Shown piece by piece: positions 37,090 through 48,453 of a DNA stretch of 64,000 bases. Source of the DNA: Thermaerobacter sp. FW80 (GTDB lineage Bacteria; Bacillota; Sulfobacillia; Thermaerobacterales; Thermaerobacteraceae); assembly GCF_004634385.1 (NCBI RefSeq), contig NZ_CP037895.1, positions 2,331,245 to 2,395,244 of the forward strand, read 5' to 3'. A model generated the notes under the pieces. That model was not told the origin of the DNA. It ran no database searches and saw nothing but the letters and a program-made list of their open reading frames with translations. The position numbers were made by a program, and so were the translations under genes. Position 1 is the first letter of the stretch. Each line of letters starts with the position of its first letter.

Positions 37090-37755
37090 TCACCGCGTCC
37101 CCTCGTGCTGCCGCGGGCCGCGGGCGGCGAGGCCCCACCACAGCCAGTCGAGATCGTCCGCGCGACCGCGTTCCCACAGGCCCAAGGCGGCCGCCAGCAC
37201 GGCCGCCGCGGCGTCACCCGCCGCAGCCTCCACCGCTGCCGCCGGCAGCGCCGGCCGGCCCGCGTCCGGCCGCAGGTGCGGCAGCTCCACCTCGCCGCGA
37301 CGGGCCCCTTCCAGCAGCAGGCGCGCCAGTCCCTGGTGAAGGGCGGCGGTGACGGGACCCTGCCGGTCTTCCCCCCGCTGGCCCGCTCCGCGCGCCACGG
37401 CCGCGCCGGCCTCCGCCTCGCAGGCGAGCCAGGGGAGCGCATCGCGCAGCACGTCGCGAAAGGCCGCCCACCGCTCCGCCGCCGGGCGCCCGGGCGTCAG
37501 GTGGACGGGCGCCAGCCGACGGCCGATGACGGCGGCCTGTTCTTCCGCCACCGAGCGCAACAACGCCGCCTTGTCCCGGTAATGGGCATAGACGGTCCCC
37601 ACGGCCACCCCGGCGGCCGCCGCCACCTGGCGCAGGCCGGTGCCGCGAAACCCCTGGCGGGCGAAGAGCTCCGCCGCGGCCTCGCGGATCCGGGCGGCCA
37701 CCGGCGTACGGACGGCACCGCGCCGGTGACCCGGGTTCACCGTCGGTGCAGCCAT
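37090..37755 (-). CDS. TetR-family repressor
   Basis: 221-residue regulator from the ATG at 37755. The N-terminal HTH is clear: RIREAAAELFARQGFRGTGL then RQVAAAAGVAVGTVYAHYRD, followed by KAALLRSVAEEQ. The C-terminal ligand domain is Ala/Leu-rich and diverged, without a recognisable ligand class. It lies 53 bp after the acyl-CoA dehydrogenase gene on the same strand, at the end of the methylmalonyl-CoA mutase group. It may control that group in response to an acyl-CoA, as related TetR regulators (FadR-type) do; this is inferred from position. Confidence 0.85.
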   Translation of the reverse strand: MAAPTVNPGHRRGAVRTPVAARIREAAAELFARQGFRGTGLRQVAAAAGVAVGTVYAHYRDKAALLRSVAEEQAAVIGRRLAPVHLTPGRPAAERWAAFRDVLRDALPWLACEAEAGAAVARGAGQRGEDRQGPVTAALHQGLARLLLEGARRGEVELPHLRPDAGRPALPAAAVEAAAGDAAAAVLAAALGLWERGRADDLDWLWWGLAARGPRQHEGTR

Positions 37756-37808
37756 GGGACCAGGCCGTCCCCGCCCGCCCCGGGTGGACGCCTCCGAGGC
37801 CCCGCCCC

Positions 37809-38999
37809 TCATACCGCCGCTTCCACCGCCTGGCCGGCTTCGGCCAGCAGGGCGCGGGCGATCACCATGCGCTGCACCTCGGACGTCCCCTCGTAGATCT
37901 GGGTGATCTTGGCGTCCCGCATCAGGCGCTCGACCTCGAAGTCCTGCAGGTAGCCGTAGCCGCCGTGGATCTGGACCGCCTCGGTGGTGACCCGCATGGC
38001 CACCTCCGAGGCGAACAACTTCGCCATGGCGATCTCCTTGCTGGCGCGCCGGCCGGTGCGCACGCTCTGGTCGTAGAGCACGGCCGCCCGGTAGACCAAG
38101 AGGCGCGCGGCCTCGATCGCCGTGGCCATGTCGGCCAGCTTGAACTGGATGCCCTGGAAGCTGGCGATGGGCCGGCCGAATTGCTTGCGCTGGCTGGCAT
38201 AGGCCACGGCGCGGTCGAGGGCGGCCTGGGCGATGCCCACGGCCTGGGCGCCGATGCCGACCCGGCCGTTGTCCAGGGTGGCCAGGGCGATCTTGTACCC
38301 CTGCCCCTCCTGGCCGATCAGGTTCTCGGCGGGCACCCTCACCAGCTCGAGGATCACGTCGGTGGTGGCGGAGGCGCGGATGCCCATCTTCTTGAACGGC
38401 TTCCCGAAGGAGAGGCCGGGGGTGCCCTTCTCCACCAGGAAGGCGCTGATGCCGCGGGAGCCGGCGGCCGGGTCGGTCACCGCGAACACCACGTAGATCT
38501 CCGCCACGCCGCCGTTGGAGATGAAGGTCTTGCGTCCGTGGAGCACGTAGTGGTCGCCGTCGCGGACGGCCGTGGTCTTCAAGGCGGCGGCGTCGGAGCC
38601 GGCGTCGGGCTCCGTCAGGCAGAAGGCCCCCAGCCGGTCCCCCCGGGCCAGGACCGGGAGCCAACGGGCCTTCATCGCCGCGCTGGCCCAGCGGTTGATC
38701 AGCTCGCCGACCAGGCTGTTGTGCACGTCCATGACCACGGCCGTGGCGGCACACGCCCGGGCCACCTCTTCCAGGCAGATGGCGTGGGCCAGCGTGTCCA
38801 TGCCCCCGCCGCCGTACTCCTCGGGGATCATCATCCCCAGGTAGCCGTGCTCCGCCAGCCGGCGCACGTTCTCCCACGGGAACTCGCCGGACGCGTCGTA
38901 GGCGGCCGCCCGCGGCGCCAGCTCGCGCTGGGCGAACTCGCGCACCGCGCGGCGGATCTCCTCGTAGGTCGGATCCAGCAGCCACGGAGGTGTCGCCAT
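37809..38999 (-). CDS. Acyl-CoA dehydrogenase
   Basis: FAD flavoprotein that introduces a 2,3 double bond into acyl-CoA and passes electrons to ETF. 396 residues from the ATG at 38999, with GAGGAGGG upstream. FAD and substrate signatures are present: FCLTEPDAGSDAAALKT, FISNGGVAEIYVVFAVTD, RKQFGRPIASFQGIQFKLAD and QIHGGYGYLQDFEVER. The catalytic base is the Glu in QIYEGTSEVQR, as in short-chain and branched-chain types. Next to methylmalonyl-CoA mutase and meaB it probably serves branched-chain or odd-chain acyl-CoA breakdown; exact chain length is not readable. Confidence 0.93.
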   Translation of the reverse strand: MATPPWLLDPTYEEIRRAVREFAQRELAPRAAAYDASGEFPWENVRRLAEHGYLGMMIPEEYGGGGMDTLAHAICLEEVARACAATAVVMDVHNSLVGELINRWASAAMKARWLPVLARGDRLGAFCLTEPDAGSDAAALKTTAVRDGDHYVLHGRKTFISNGGVAEIYVVFAVTDPAAGSRGISAFLVEKGTPGLSFGKPFKKMGIRASATTDVILELVRVPAENLIGQEGQGYKIALATLDNGRVGIGAQAVGIAQAALDRAVAYASQRKQFGRPIASFQGIQFKLADMATAIEAARLLVYRAAVLYDQSVRTGRRASKEIAMAKLFASEVAMRVTTEAVQIHGGYGYLQDFEVERLMRDAKITQIYEGTSEVQRMVIARALLAEAGQAVEAAV

Positions 39000-39088
39000 C
39001 GCCCGCCCTCCTCGACGCCAGGCTCGCATCGCCCGCGACGCCCATCGCCACCACGCGGCGGCGTCGGCTCGGCCGTCCCCGCGGTCCG

Positions 39089-40120
39089 TCAGCCGCCCGC
39101 CGCCCCGCCGCGCGCCTCGACGGCGGCCCGGCCGCCACCACCCTCCGCCGGGTGCCCGTCCCTCGGGCCGCGCTCGTCCCGCAAGGCATCCAGCAGGCGG
39201 CCGGCGGCCTCGGCCGGCGTCACCCGGCGGCCGGCCACGGCGTCGGTGGCCGCCGCCCACGCCGCCGTGCCGTGGAGCCGCTCGGCGACCAGGGCCAGCA
39301 GTTCCTGGCGCAGCGCCTCCTCGGCCCGCCAGCGGTCTCGCTGCGCGCCGGCCGGGCTCTCCGTCAGGTGCTGCCGGTGGCGGGCGACGGCATCCGCCAG
39401 CGCCGCCACGCCCCGCCCGTCGGCGGCCACCGTCTCCACGACCGGCGGCCGCCAGCCGGGATCCCGCGGCGCCCCCAGCTCCAGCATCTGCCGCAGCTCC
39501 TGCACCGTGCGGCTCGCCCCCGGCTGGTCGGCCTTGTTGACCACCAGGACGTCGGCGACCTCCAGGATCCCGGCCTTGGCCGCCTGGACGTCGTCGCCCA
39601 GCCCCGGGGCCAGCACCACCACCACGGTGTGGGCGTGCCGCATGATCGCCACCTCGGACTGGCCGGCCCCCACCGTCTCCACCAGCACCACGTCCATGCC
39701 GGCGGCGTCCAATAGGTGGATCACGTCCCCCGTGGCCCGGGCGAGGCCGCCCACCTGGCCGCGGGAGGCCAGGCTGCGGAAGAAGACGCCGTCGTCCACC
39801 GCCCCCTGGCTGAAGCGGATGCGGTCGCCCAGGAGGGCGCCGCCCGTGAAGGGGCTGGACGGGTCGACGGCGACGAGGCCCACCCGCTGCCCCGCGCTGC
39901 GCAGGTGGCGGGCCAGGGCAGCCGCCAGGGTGCTCTTGCCGACGCCCGGCGCCCCGGTCAGCCCGACCACGTGGGCGCGGCCGGTCTCGGGGTAGATGCG
40001 GCGCAGGAGCTCGCTCGCCCCCGGCCGGCGGTTCTCCACCCACGTGATGGCGCGGGCCAGCGCCCTGCGATCCCCCGCCAACACGCCGCGGGCCAGTTCC
40101 TCGGGGCCGGACGCGCGCAT
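39089..40120 (-). CDS. meaB: Methylmalonyl-CoA mutase chaperone GTPase MeaB/ArgK
   Basis: G3E-family P-loop GTPase that protects and reloads B12-dependent methylmalonyl-CoA mutase. 343 residues. The ATG at 40120 shares one base with the stop of the B12-binding subunit (TGATG), so translation is coupled. Walker A is LTGAPGVGKSTLAAAL; the Mg/GTP motif is DVVLVETVGAGQSEVA; the base-recognition motif is VVNKADQ. The C-terminal dimerisation arm holds VETVAADGRGVAALADAV. A short Gly/Arg-rich tail ends it. Immediately downstream of both mutase subunits. Confidence 0.94.
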   Translation of the reverse strand: MRASGPEELARGVLAGDRRALARAITWVENRRPGASELLRRIYPETGRAHVVGLTGAPGVGKSTLAAALARHLRSAGQRVGLVAVDPSSPFTGGALLGDRIRFSQGAVDDGVFFRSLASRGQVGGLARATGDVIHLLDAAGMDVVLVETVGAGQSEVAIMRHAHTVVVVLAPGLGDDVQAAKAGILEVADVLVVNKADQPGASRTVQELRQMLELGAPRDPGWRPPVVETVAADGRGVAALADAVARHRQHLTESPAGAQRDRWRAEEALRQELLALVAERLHGTAAWAAATDAVAGRRVTPAEAAGRLLDALRDERGPRDGHPAEGGGGRAAVEARGGAAGG

Positions 40121-40569
40121 CACGCCCGGTCCCCCCGGCGCTTGCGCACCTGCTCGCGCGTGTAGGCGACGATCTCCTCGGTGCTCGAGCCCGGCCCGAA
40201 GACCCGCGTGACGCCGGCCGCGAGCAGCCCGGGGACGTCCTCCGGCGGGATCACGCCGCCCACCAGCACGACCACGTCGTCCAGGCCCACCTCCCGCAGC
40301 GCCTGGCACACGCGGGGGATCACGGTATTGTGGGCGCCCGAGAGGATGCTGAGCGCCACCACGTCCACGTCTTCCTCCAGGGCCGCCCGGGCGATCTGGG
40401 CCGGCGACTGGTGGAGGCCCGTGTAGATCACCTCCATGCCGGCGTCGCGATACGCCCGGGCGATGACCTTGGCGCCGCGGTCGTGCCGGTCCATGCCCGG
40501 CTTGGCCACCAGCACGCGGATCCGCTGGCTCGCCGGCACCTCGCCGGTGGTCACCGGTTGCGTCTCCAT
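40120..40569 (-). CDS. Methylmalonyl-CoA mutase, B12-binding subunit
   Basis: Cobalamin-binding small subunit of a split mutase, 149 residues. The B12 signature is complete: DRHDRGAK (DxHxxG, whose His replaces the lower axial base of cobalamin). [19 protein letters not shown] and [20 protein letters not shown] follow, with the GG that accommodates the nucleotide tail. It pairs with the catalytic subunit encoded 83 bp upstream, and meaB follows with a 1-bp overlap. Split mutases of this kind are known from archaea and Firmicutes. Confidence 0.94.
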   Translation of the reverse strand: METQPVTTGEVPASQRIRVLVAKPGMDRHDRGAKVIARAYRDAGMEVIYTGLHQSPAQIARAALEEDVDVVALSILSGAHNTVIPRVCQALREVGLDDVVVLVGGVIPPEDVPGLLAAGVTRVFGPGSSTEEIVAYTREQVRKRRGDRA

Positions 40570-40652
40570 GGCGTCTCCGCCTCGCTCCTGCGATCACGAC
40601 CCGAGCCGGCCTCGGCGCCGCCCCGCGCCGCGGACGGACCGCCCCCCTCGGG

Positions 40653-42386
<1,734 letters not shown>

Positions 42387-42468
42387 CCCGGTTCACCCCT
42401 CTCCCTCGGCGAACACCGACCCGCGCCCCTCTCCGCGCCCCCAACCGCGGTCGGCCGCCGGCCTTCGC

Positions 42469-43443
42469 TCAACCCAGCCAGCGCGCCACCTCCGGCGCGT
42501 GGTAGGTGATGATGGCGTCCGCCCCCGCCCGCCGCATGGCCGTCAACGCCTCCAGCACCACCGCCTGCTCGTCCACCCAGCCCTGCCGCGCGGCCGCCTT
42601 GACCAGGCTGTACTCGCCACTGACATTGTACGCCACCACCGGCACCGGGAACCGCTCGCGGACGGCGCGGATCACGTCCAGGTAGGCCAGGGCCGGCTTG
42701 ACCATCACCAGGTCGGCCCCCTCCTCCAGGTCCAGGGCCACCTCCCGCAGCGCCTCGCGCACGTTGGTGGGGTCCATCTGGTGGGTGCGCCGGTCGCCGA
42801 AGGCGGGGGCGGAGTGGGCCGCCTCCCGGAACGGGCCGTAGAAGGCGGACGCGTACTTGACGGCATAGGACAGGATCGCCGTCTCCTGGAAGCCGTCCTC
42901 GTCCAGCGCCCGACGGATCGCCCCCACCCGGCCGTCCATCATGTCCGACGGGGCGACCCAGTCGGCGCCGGCGCGGGCATGGGAGAGGGCCACCTGGGCC
43001 AGCTGCTCCAGGGTCGCATCGTTGTCGATGCGACCGTCGGCGGTGAGGATGCCGCAGTGCCCGTGGCTGGTGTAGGCACAGAGGCACACGTCGGTGATCA
43101 CCAGCAGGTCCGGCAGCGCGTCCTTGATCGCCCGGATGGCCTGCTGCACGGCGCCGTCCGGCGCCGCGGCCTCGCTGCCGCGTTCGTCCTTCGCCCGCGG
43201 CAGACCGAAGAGCAGCACGGCGCGGATCCCCAGCGCGAAGACCTCCCGGGCCCGCTCCACCGCGCGGTCGACGGACCGGTGCTCGACCCCGGGCATGGAC
43301 GGCACCGGCTCCACCACGTCCCGGCCCGGGACCACGAACAGCGGGTAGATCAGGCGGTCGACGGTCAGATCCGTCTCCCGCACCAGGCTGCGCACCGCCG
43401 GGCTCGACCGCAGCCGCCGCGGGCGATGCACCGGAAAGGCCAT
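42469..43443 (-). CDS. hemB: Delta-aminolevulinic acid dehydratase (porphobilinogen synthase)
   Basis: Condenses two 5-aminolevulinates to porphobilinogen. The ATG at 43443 is preferred over a GTG at 43452, because GAGGTG then has normal spacing; 324 residues. The Schiff-base lysines are in [19 protein letters not shown] and [15 protein letters not shown]. The Cys-rich zinc site is present: [16 protein letters not shown] has the three Cys ligands of a zinc-dependent enzyme rather than the Asp of the Mg type. It is the last gene of hemA-hemX-hemC-hemD-hemB, 28 bp after hemD. hemL is not in the window. Confidence 0.95.
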   Translation of the reverse strand: MAFPVHRPRRLRSSPAVRSLVRETDLTVDRLIYPLFVVPGRDVVEPVPSMPGVEHRSVDRAVERAREVFALGIRAVLLFGLPRAKDERGSEAAAPDGAVQQAIRAIKDALPDLLVITDVCLCAYTSHGHCGILTADGRIDNDATLEQLAQVALSHARAGADWVAPSDMMDGRVGAIRRALDEDGFQETAILSYAVKYASAFYGPFREAAHSAPAFGDRRTHQMDPTNVREALREVALDLEEGADLVMVKPALAYLDVIRAVRERFPVPVVAYNVSGEYSLVKAAARQGWVDEQAVVLEALTAMRRAGADAIITYHAPEVARWLG

Positions 43444-43470
43444 GGCTTTCACCTCGAGCGCGACAGGGGC

Positions 43471-44838
43471 CTACGAACCCCCGCCAGCCTCTAGTCCTTC
43501 GAGAAGGGCCGCGACCAATCCTTCCGCGGTGAAGCGGGATGGCACCCGGTCGACGGGCAGGCCGAGGGCCGCCGCCCGCTGGGCGGTGCGGGGACCGATG
43601 CAGACCACCAGCGGGCGCCGGCCGCCGGGTCCCGCCGGTTCCCGATGCGGGAAGAACCGACCGAGCCCTTCGGGCCCCGCCGCCTCCGCCAGGGCCTCGC
43701 AGGCCGAGGGGCTGGCCAGGGTGACCGCGTCGACGCGCCCGGCGCGCACGAGCTCCAGCAGGGCCGCCGCCTCCTGCCGTCGCAGCACCGTGCGGTAGAC
43801 CACCGGCGCGCGCAGCACGGCCCCGGCCTCCACCACCGGGCGGGCCGCCGCCACCGCGGCCCGGTCACCCCGCGGCCACACCACCCGCTGGCCGGGCTGG
43901 ACGCGACGGGCCAGTTCCTCCCAGAGACGGGCACCGGTGAACGCGGACGGGACCACGTCGGCCCGAATCCCCACCGCCCCCTCCAGGGCACCCCGCGTCG
44001 CCTCGCCGACCACGGCGACCCGGGCACCGGCCAGCGCCCGCGCGTCGCCCCCCCGCGCCCGCAACCGCCGGGCCAGGGCGGCCACGCCGTTCTGGCTGGT
44101 GAAGACCCACCAGCTTCCGCTGGGGTCGTCCAGCTCCGCGTCGAGCTCCGCCTCGCCGGGGGCCGGCTCCACGGCGATCAGCGGGAGCTCCAGCGCCTCG
44201 CCGCCCAGGCGGCCGACGAGCTCCGCCAGATCGCCAGCCTGCTCGGCCGCCCGGGTGACCGCGACGCGCCAGCCGGCCAGCGGCGGCGCCGGCTGGCGTC
44301 CGTCCGCGGACCCGCCGCCCGCCGGCACCCCCGGTACCGGGATCACGCCGACCCCTGCCGCGGCCAGGGCCGTCCCCTCGTCCCGGGACGACCGACCGCG
44401 GACCAGCCGGACGACCCGCAGTCCGGCCCGCGCCCAGCGGGCCAGGCGCCCCGCGACGCGATCCGGCTCGAGCCGGCCGGCCACCGGCAGCCGGCCGGCC
44501 CAGGGAGGTCGTCCCGGCGCCGCCTCCGCTCCCGCTGGCGGCGTGACGAGCCAGAGGGCGGCGGTGGGCGAAGCCCACCGCTGGAGCGCCGCCTCCAGGC
44601 CGGCATCCGCCACCACGACCTCGGCGGCTCGGAGCAGCTCGCTGCCGCGGACGGTGAGCAGGCCGGGGTCGCCGGGCCCCGCCTCCACCACGTAGACCCA
44701 TCCGGGCAGGCCCCAGAGCTCGCCGACGGCGGCCCGGCCGGGCGCGGCGACCCCTTCGGCGGCGCCGGCCGCACCTCGGTGGCCGCCGTCCGCAGCACCG
44801 CGTCCCCACGGGTTCTCCGCGCCCTGGTCGCCCGGCAT
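43471..44838 (-). CDS. hemD: Uroporphyrinogen-III synthase fused to a decayed SUMT half-domain
   Basis: 455 residues from the ATG at 44838 (GGAGGT upstream). Residues 187-455 are uroporphyrinogen-III synthase (WRVAVTRAAEQAGDLAEL; WWVFTSQNGVAALARRLR; ASPSACEALAEAAG; CIGPRTAQRAAALG), which closes hydroxymethylbilane with ring-D inversion. Residues 47-172 look like the first half of uroporphyrinogen-III C-methyltransferase: VYVVEAGPGDPGLLTVRGSE matches the usual VGAGPGDPGL start. The SAM-binding GGDPFVFGRG stretch is replaced by VRGRSSRDEG, and the second SUMT domain is missing. The N-terminal part is probably not a methyltransferase. It lies between hemC and hemB. Confidence 0.9.
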   Translation of the reverse strand: MPGDQGAENPWGRGAADGGHRGAAGAAEGVAAPGRAAVGELWGLPGWVYVVEAGPGDPGLLTVRGSELLRAAEVVVADAGLEAALQRWASPTAALWLVTPPAGAEAAPGRPPWAGRLPVAGRLEPDRVAGRLARWARAGLRVVRLVRGRSSRDEGTALAAAGVGVIPVPGVPAGGGSADGRQPAPPLAGWRVAVTRAAEQAGDLAELVGRLGGEALELPLIAVEPAPGEAELDAELDDPSGSWWVFTSQNGVAALARRLRARGGDARALAGARVAVVGEATRGALEGAVGIRADVVPSAFTGARLWEELARRVQPGQRVVWPRGDRAAVAAARPVVEAGAVLRAPVVYRTVLRRQEAAALLELVRAGRVDAVTLASPSACEALAEAAGPEGLGRFFPHREPAGPGGRRPLVVCIGPRTAQRAAALGLPVDRVPSRFTAEGLVAALLEGLEAGGGS

Positions 44839-44957
44839 GCGCCCACCTCCCCGATCCCGGCCCTCGCCGGCCCCGCCCGGCTCTGCCGCGCCTCGGCCGG
44901 CCGATGCCGGCATGGCGGCGTACCGCCCGCCCCGCGCGCCCCGCCCCGACCGACCGC

Positions 44958-46010
44958 TCAGGGTCGCCGGCCGTCGCCGTCCCCGGCGGCCGCGCCCCCA
45001 CCCGCCGCCGCCAGCACGGTCCGCGCCCCCTGGGCCACCAGTCGCTCGGCCAGCGCCCGGCCGACGCCCTCGGGGTCCTGCGCCGGGCCCACCACCTCGT
45101 CCTCCAGCCAGGGCGACCCGTCCCGTCCGGCCACCATGCCCCGCAGGCGCAGGCGGGACCCCTCGACCCGCCCCCAGGCCCCCAGCGGCACCCGGCAGGT
45201 GCCGCCCAGCTCGGCCAGGAAGGCCCGCTCCGCCCGCACCGCCAGCGCCACCTCAGGGCAGTCGAGCACCGCCACCAGCCGTCGCATCGCCGCGTCGTCC
45301 CGGCGGATCTCGACGGCCAGCGCCCCCTGGCCCGGCGCCGGCAGGAGCACCGACGGCGGGACGGGTGCGCTGATCCGATGGCCCAGGCCCAGGCGTCGCA
45401 GCCCGGCGGCGGCCACCAGCAAGGCGTCCCACGCGCCCCCGTCCAGGCGTCGCAACCGCGTGTCCAGGTTCCCGCGGGCCGGTTCGACCGCCAGGTCGGG
45501 CCGTCGGGCGCGGAGCCACGCCTGACGGCGCAGGCTGCTGGTCCCCACCCGGGCACCCGGCGGAAGGCGATCCAGCGGCCCGATCGGCCCCCCCTCCCCC
45601 TTCGCCGTCACGCCGCCGTCCGGTCCCGGCTCGGTCGCCGGCGCGGCCGCCCGGGACGGGTCGGCCGCGGCCGGCAGCACCAGGGCATCGCCGGGGTCCT
45701 CGCGCTCCGGGAAGGCGGCCAGCTCCAGCCCCTCGGGCAGGCGCGTGGGCACGTCCTTGGCGCTGTGGACCGCCAAGTCGATGCGCCCGTCGCGCAGGGC
45801 CTGCTCCAGCTCCTTGACGAAGGCGCCCGCCGTCTCGAGGGCGTAGAGGGGCCGTGCCCGGTCCCGATCCCCCTGGGTGGTGATGGGGACCAGCTCCACC
45901 GCCAGGTGGGGGTGGTGCCGGCGGAGGCGCTGCGCCACCCGCTCCGCCTGGAGCCGGGCCAGCGCGCTGGAGCGGGTGCCAATGCGCACCACCCTGGCGG
46001 CCACGCTCAT
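44958..46010 (-). CDS. hemC: Porphobilinogen deaminase (hydroxymethylbilane synthase)
   Basis: Polymerises four porphobilinogens. 350 residues from the ATG at 46010. Motifs: RIGTRSSALARLQAERVAQ, AVHSAKDVPTRLPEGLELAA, GTSSLRRQAWL and ARGNLDTRLRRLDGG. The dipyrromethane cofactor is attached to the Cys in LGGTCRVPLGAW. An insertion of about 30 Ala/Gly/Pro residues lies before GTSSLRR. The start codon is 9 bp from the hemX stop. A 20-residue Gly/Asp-rich tail ends it. Confidence 0.95.
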   Translation of the reverse strand: MSVAARVVRIGTRSSALARLQAERVAQRLRRHHPHLAVELVPITTQGDRDRARPLYALETAGAFVKELEQALRDGRIDLAVHSAKDVPTRLPEGLELAAFPEREDPGDALVLPAAADPSRAAAPATEPGPDGGVTAKGEGGPIGPLDRLPPGARVGTSSLRRQAWLRARRPDLAVEPARGNLDTRLRRLDGGAWDALLVAAAGLRRLGLGHRISAPVPPSVLLPAPGQGALAVEIRRDDAAMRRLVAVLDCPEVALAVRAERAFLAELGGTCRVPLGAWGRVEGSRLRLRGMVAGRDGSPWLEDEVVGPAQDPEGVGRALAERLVAQGARTVLAAAGGGAAAGDGDGRRP

Positions 46011-46019
46011 CCCTCCCCC

Positions 46020-46898
46020 TCAGAAGACGTGGCGGGTCGACCAGTGCGGCCCCACCACCAGGTAGTTGAAGAGGATGACGGCGAAGCCGACCAGCGAAAG
46101 GTACGCCAGTCGGCGCCCCCGCCACCCCGCCACGGCGCGCAGGGTCAGGAGCAGACCGTAGAACAGCCAGGCGGCCAGGCTGGCGATCACCTTGCCGTCG
46201 CTGGCCCAGCGGTCGTCCCACAGTTGCCCGGCCGAGAGGGTCCCGCTGGCCAGCGCCAGGGTGAGCAGGGCGAAGCCGCTGCCGATCAGCCACCAGCAGG
46301 CGCGGTCCATCTCCTCCAGGGCGGGGAGGTGGCGGTAGAGGCGGCTGAAGACCTTGCTCCGCAGCTGGCGCTCCTGGAGGAGGTACATGGCCGCCAGCGC
46401 CGAGGCGAGGCCGAAGGCGCAATAGCTCAAGAGGGCGATGATGGCGTGGAGCCAGATCCAGGGTGCGCCGAAGGGGTCCCCACCCCCGAGCCCGGCGACG
46501 GCCGCCGCCGACGCCGCGGGCAGGCCTTCATCGGCCGCCGCCACCGCGCCGGCCCTCGCCGGCCCGCCGACGGCCGCCACCAACACGAGCAACGCCACCA
46601 CGGGCGGCAGCATGAAGGCCCCCAGGGCCCGCAGCCCCAGCAGGGACTCCAGCACGAGCCCATTGAGCACCCATCCCCAGCCGAGGAAGAACACCGACCC
46701 CTGCGGGCTCAGGAAGGGGACGTGGCCGGTCGCCACCGCGACGGCCAGGAGGCCGGTGTGCACCGCCCACGTGACGCGGGCCAGCCAGCGCGCCGCGGCA
46801 TCCCGCGCCAGGCTGCCCAGCGCCCAGGCGTACCCGCCTGCGGCGGCCAGGTAGCCGAGGGTCACGGCCACGTATGCCCATCCCAGCCAGCCCTGCAC
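46020..46898 (-). CDS. hemX: HemX-type cytochrome assembly membrane protein
   Basis: 292-residue protein of the CcsA/HemX family (PF01578), with about eight transmembrane helices. The GTG at 46898 follows AGGTGA. Conserved C-terminal features: WIWLHAIIALLSYCAFGLAS with the His, LPALEEMDRACWWLIGSGFA and SDGKVIASLAAWLFYGLLLT, which corresponds to the DPKExW region. It sits between hemA and hemC, the exact place of hemX in Firmicute hem operons. HemX there lowers glutamyl-tRNA reductase (HemA) levels. A direct heme-handling role is also possible. Confidence 0.87.
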   Translation of the reverse strand: MQGWLGWAYVAVTLGYLAAAGGYAWALGSLARDAAARWLARVTWAVHTGLLAVAVATGHVPFLSPQGSVFFLGWGWVLNGLVLESLLGLRALGAFMLPPVVALLVLVAAVGGPARAGAVAAADEGLPAASAAAVAGLGGGDPFGAPWIWLHAIIALLSYCAFGLASALAAMYLLQERQLRSKVFSRLYRHLPALEEMDRACWWLIGSGFALLTLALASGTLSAGQLWDDRWASDGKVIASLAAWLFYGLLLTLRAVAGWRGRRLAYLSLVGFAVILFNYLVVGPHWSTRHVF

Positions 46899-46940
46899 CG
46901 GCTCTCACCTGCCGCCCGTCGCGGACCAGCCCCCGCCGGA

Positions 46941-48446
46941 TCACGGCCGTCCGACCCGCGCGTCCGCGCCGCCGGCGGCCGCGCGGGCGCCCGACCGCGG
47001 CCACCGGGGATCCGGGGCCTCGCCGCCCGCCGGGGCCATCCGGTGGGGGCCATCCGCCGGCAGGGGCCCATCCGGTGCGGCCCCCGCGGCGTCCGCCTCC
47101 CCGCCGGCCCGCGGCGGGGCTTGGCCGTCGCCGGCGGCGGGGGCGTGGGTGCCCGCCCCGCGGCGGCCGCGGGGCGCCGGTTCGTCCAGGGCGAACAGCT
47201 CGGTGAAGGCCTCCTCCAGGTACACCGGGCCGCGGCCGCCCGCCACCGCCTCCTTCAGGCGCACCATCGGATCGTTGAGCAGCTTGTTGACGATCAGCCG
47301 GGTGAGGCCGTCGATCACCTGGCGGTCGCGCTCGGAGAGATGGGGCAGCTTGCGCAGCGCCCGTTCCAGCTCCTGGCGGCGCATGGCCTCGGCCTTCTCC
47401 CGCAGCGAGCGGATCAGCGGAACCACGTTCAAGCTCTGCAGCCACCCCTCGAACTGGCGCACCTCTTCGTCCAGCATCGCCTCGACCCGGCTCGCCTCCT
47501 CCCGCCGCAGCCGGAGGTTCGCCTCCACCACCGCCTCCAGGTCGTCGATGTCGTAGAGGAAGACGCCGTCCAAGCGTCCGGCCGCCGCCTCGACGTCCCG
47601 CGGCACGGCGATGTCCACCAGCAGGAGGGGGCGACCCCGCCGGCGCCGCATGGCCTCCCGCACCATGGCGGCGGTGATCAGCGGGCGGGCGGATCCGGTG
47701 GAGGCGATCACCACGTCGCACTCGACCAGGGCCTCGGCCAGCCGCTCCAAGGGCAGCGCCCGTCCTCCATAGGCCGCGGCCAGCTGCCGACCGCGCTCCA
47801 CGGTCCGGTTCGCCACCACCAGCCGGCAGCCGCCGTCCTCCGCCAGGCTGCGGGCGGCCAGCTCCGCCGTCTCCCCCGCACCCACCAGCAGGACGGCCCG
47901 CCCCTCCAGCTTGCCGAACACCTTGCGGGCCAGCTCGACGGCGACGTAGCTGACGGACACCGCGTGCTGACCGATGGCCGTCTCCGTGCGCGCCCGCTTG
48001 CCCGCCGCCAGGGCCTGCTGGAACAGGCCGTGCAGCACCTTGCCACAGGTGCCGGCGGACGCGGCCGCGTGGTAGGCGTCCCGCACCTGACCCAGGATCT
48101 GGCTCTCCCCGAGCACCATGGAGTCCAGGCCCGCCGCGACGCGGAACAGGTGGCGGGCGGCGGCCGCGTCTTCCCGCAGGTAGAGGTAGGCCTCCAGCTG
48201 CTCGCGCTCCATGCCCGCCCAGCGGGCCAGGGTCTCCTGCACCTGGCGGATCCCCTGGCCGTGGTGCTCCGCCGCGGCGTAGACCTCCACCCGGTTGCAG
48301 GTGGAGAGGAGCACCACCTCGTCCACGGCCGGGAGGGCCACCAGCTCCCGCAGCGCGGACGTGGCCGCCTCCGCGTCGACCGCCAGCCGTTCCCGCACGG
48401 CGACCGGGGCCGTGCGGTGGTTCATCCCGACGAGAATCACGCCCAT
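46941..48446 (-). CDS. hemA: Glutamyl-tRNA reductase
   Basis: First step of heme synthesis by the C5 route: reduces glutamyl-tRNA to glutamate-1-semialdehyde. 501 residues from the ATG at 48446. The catalytic Cys is in LLSTCNRVEVYAA. Substrate and NADPH motifs are GMNHRTAPVAVRERLA, LDSMVLGESQILGQV, VLLVGAGETAELAARSL and VANRT. The dimerisation helix domain follows. After about residue 425 an Ala/Gly/Pro tail of 75 residues is added, beyond the usual length. First gene of the hem cluster, 7 bp after the menaquinone methyltransferase stop. Confidence 0.95.
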   Translation of the reverse strand: MGVILVGMNHRTAPVAVRERLAVDAEAATSALRELVALPAVDEVVLLSTCNRVEVYAAAEHHGQGIRQVQETLARWAGMEREQLEAYLYLREDAAAARHLFRVAAGLDSMVLGESQILGQVRDAYHAAASAGTCGKVLHGLFQQALAAGKRARTETAIGQHAVSVSYVAVELARKVFGKLEGRAVLLVGAGETAELAARSLAEDGGCRLVVANRTVERGRQLAAAYGGRALPLERLAEALVECDVVIASTGSARPLITAAMVREAMRRRRGRPLLLVDIAVPRDVEAAAGRLDGVFLYDIDDLEAVVEANLRLRREEASRVEAMLDEEVRQFEGWLQSLNVVPLIRSLREKAEAMRRQELERALRKLPHLSERDRQVIDGLTRLIVNKLLNDPMVRLKEAVAGGRGPVYLEEAFTELFALDEPAPRGRRGAGTHAPAAGDGQAPPRAGGEADAAGAAPDGPLPADGPHRMAPAGGEAPDPRWPRSGARAAAGGADARVGRP

Positions 48447-48453
48447 CGGACCC

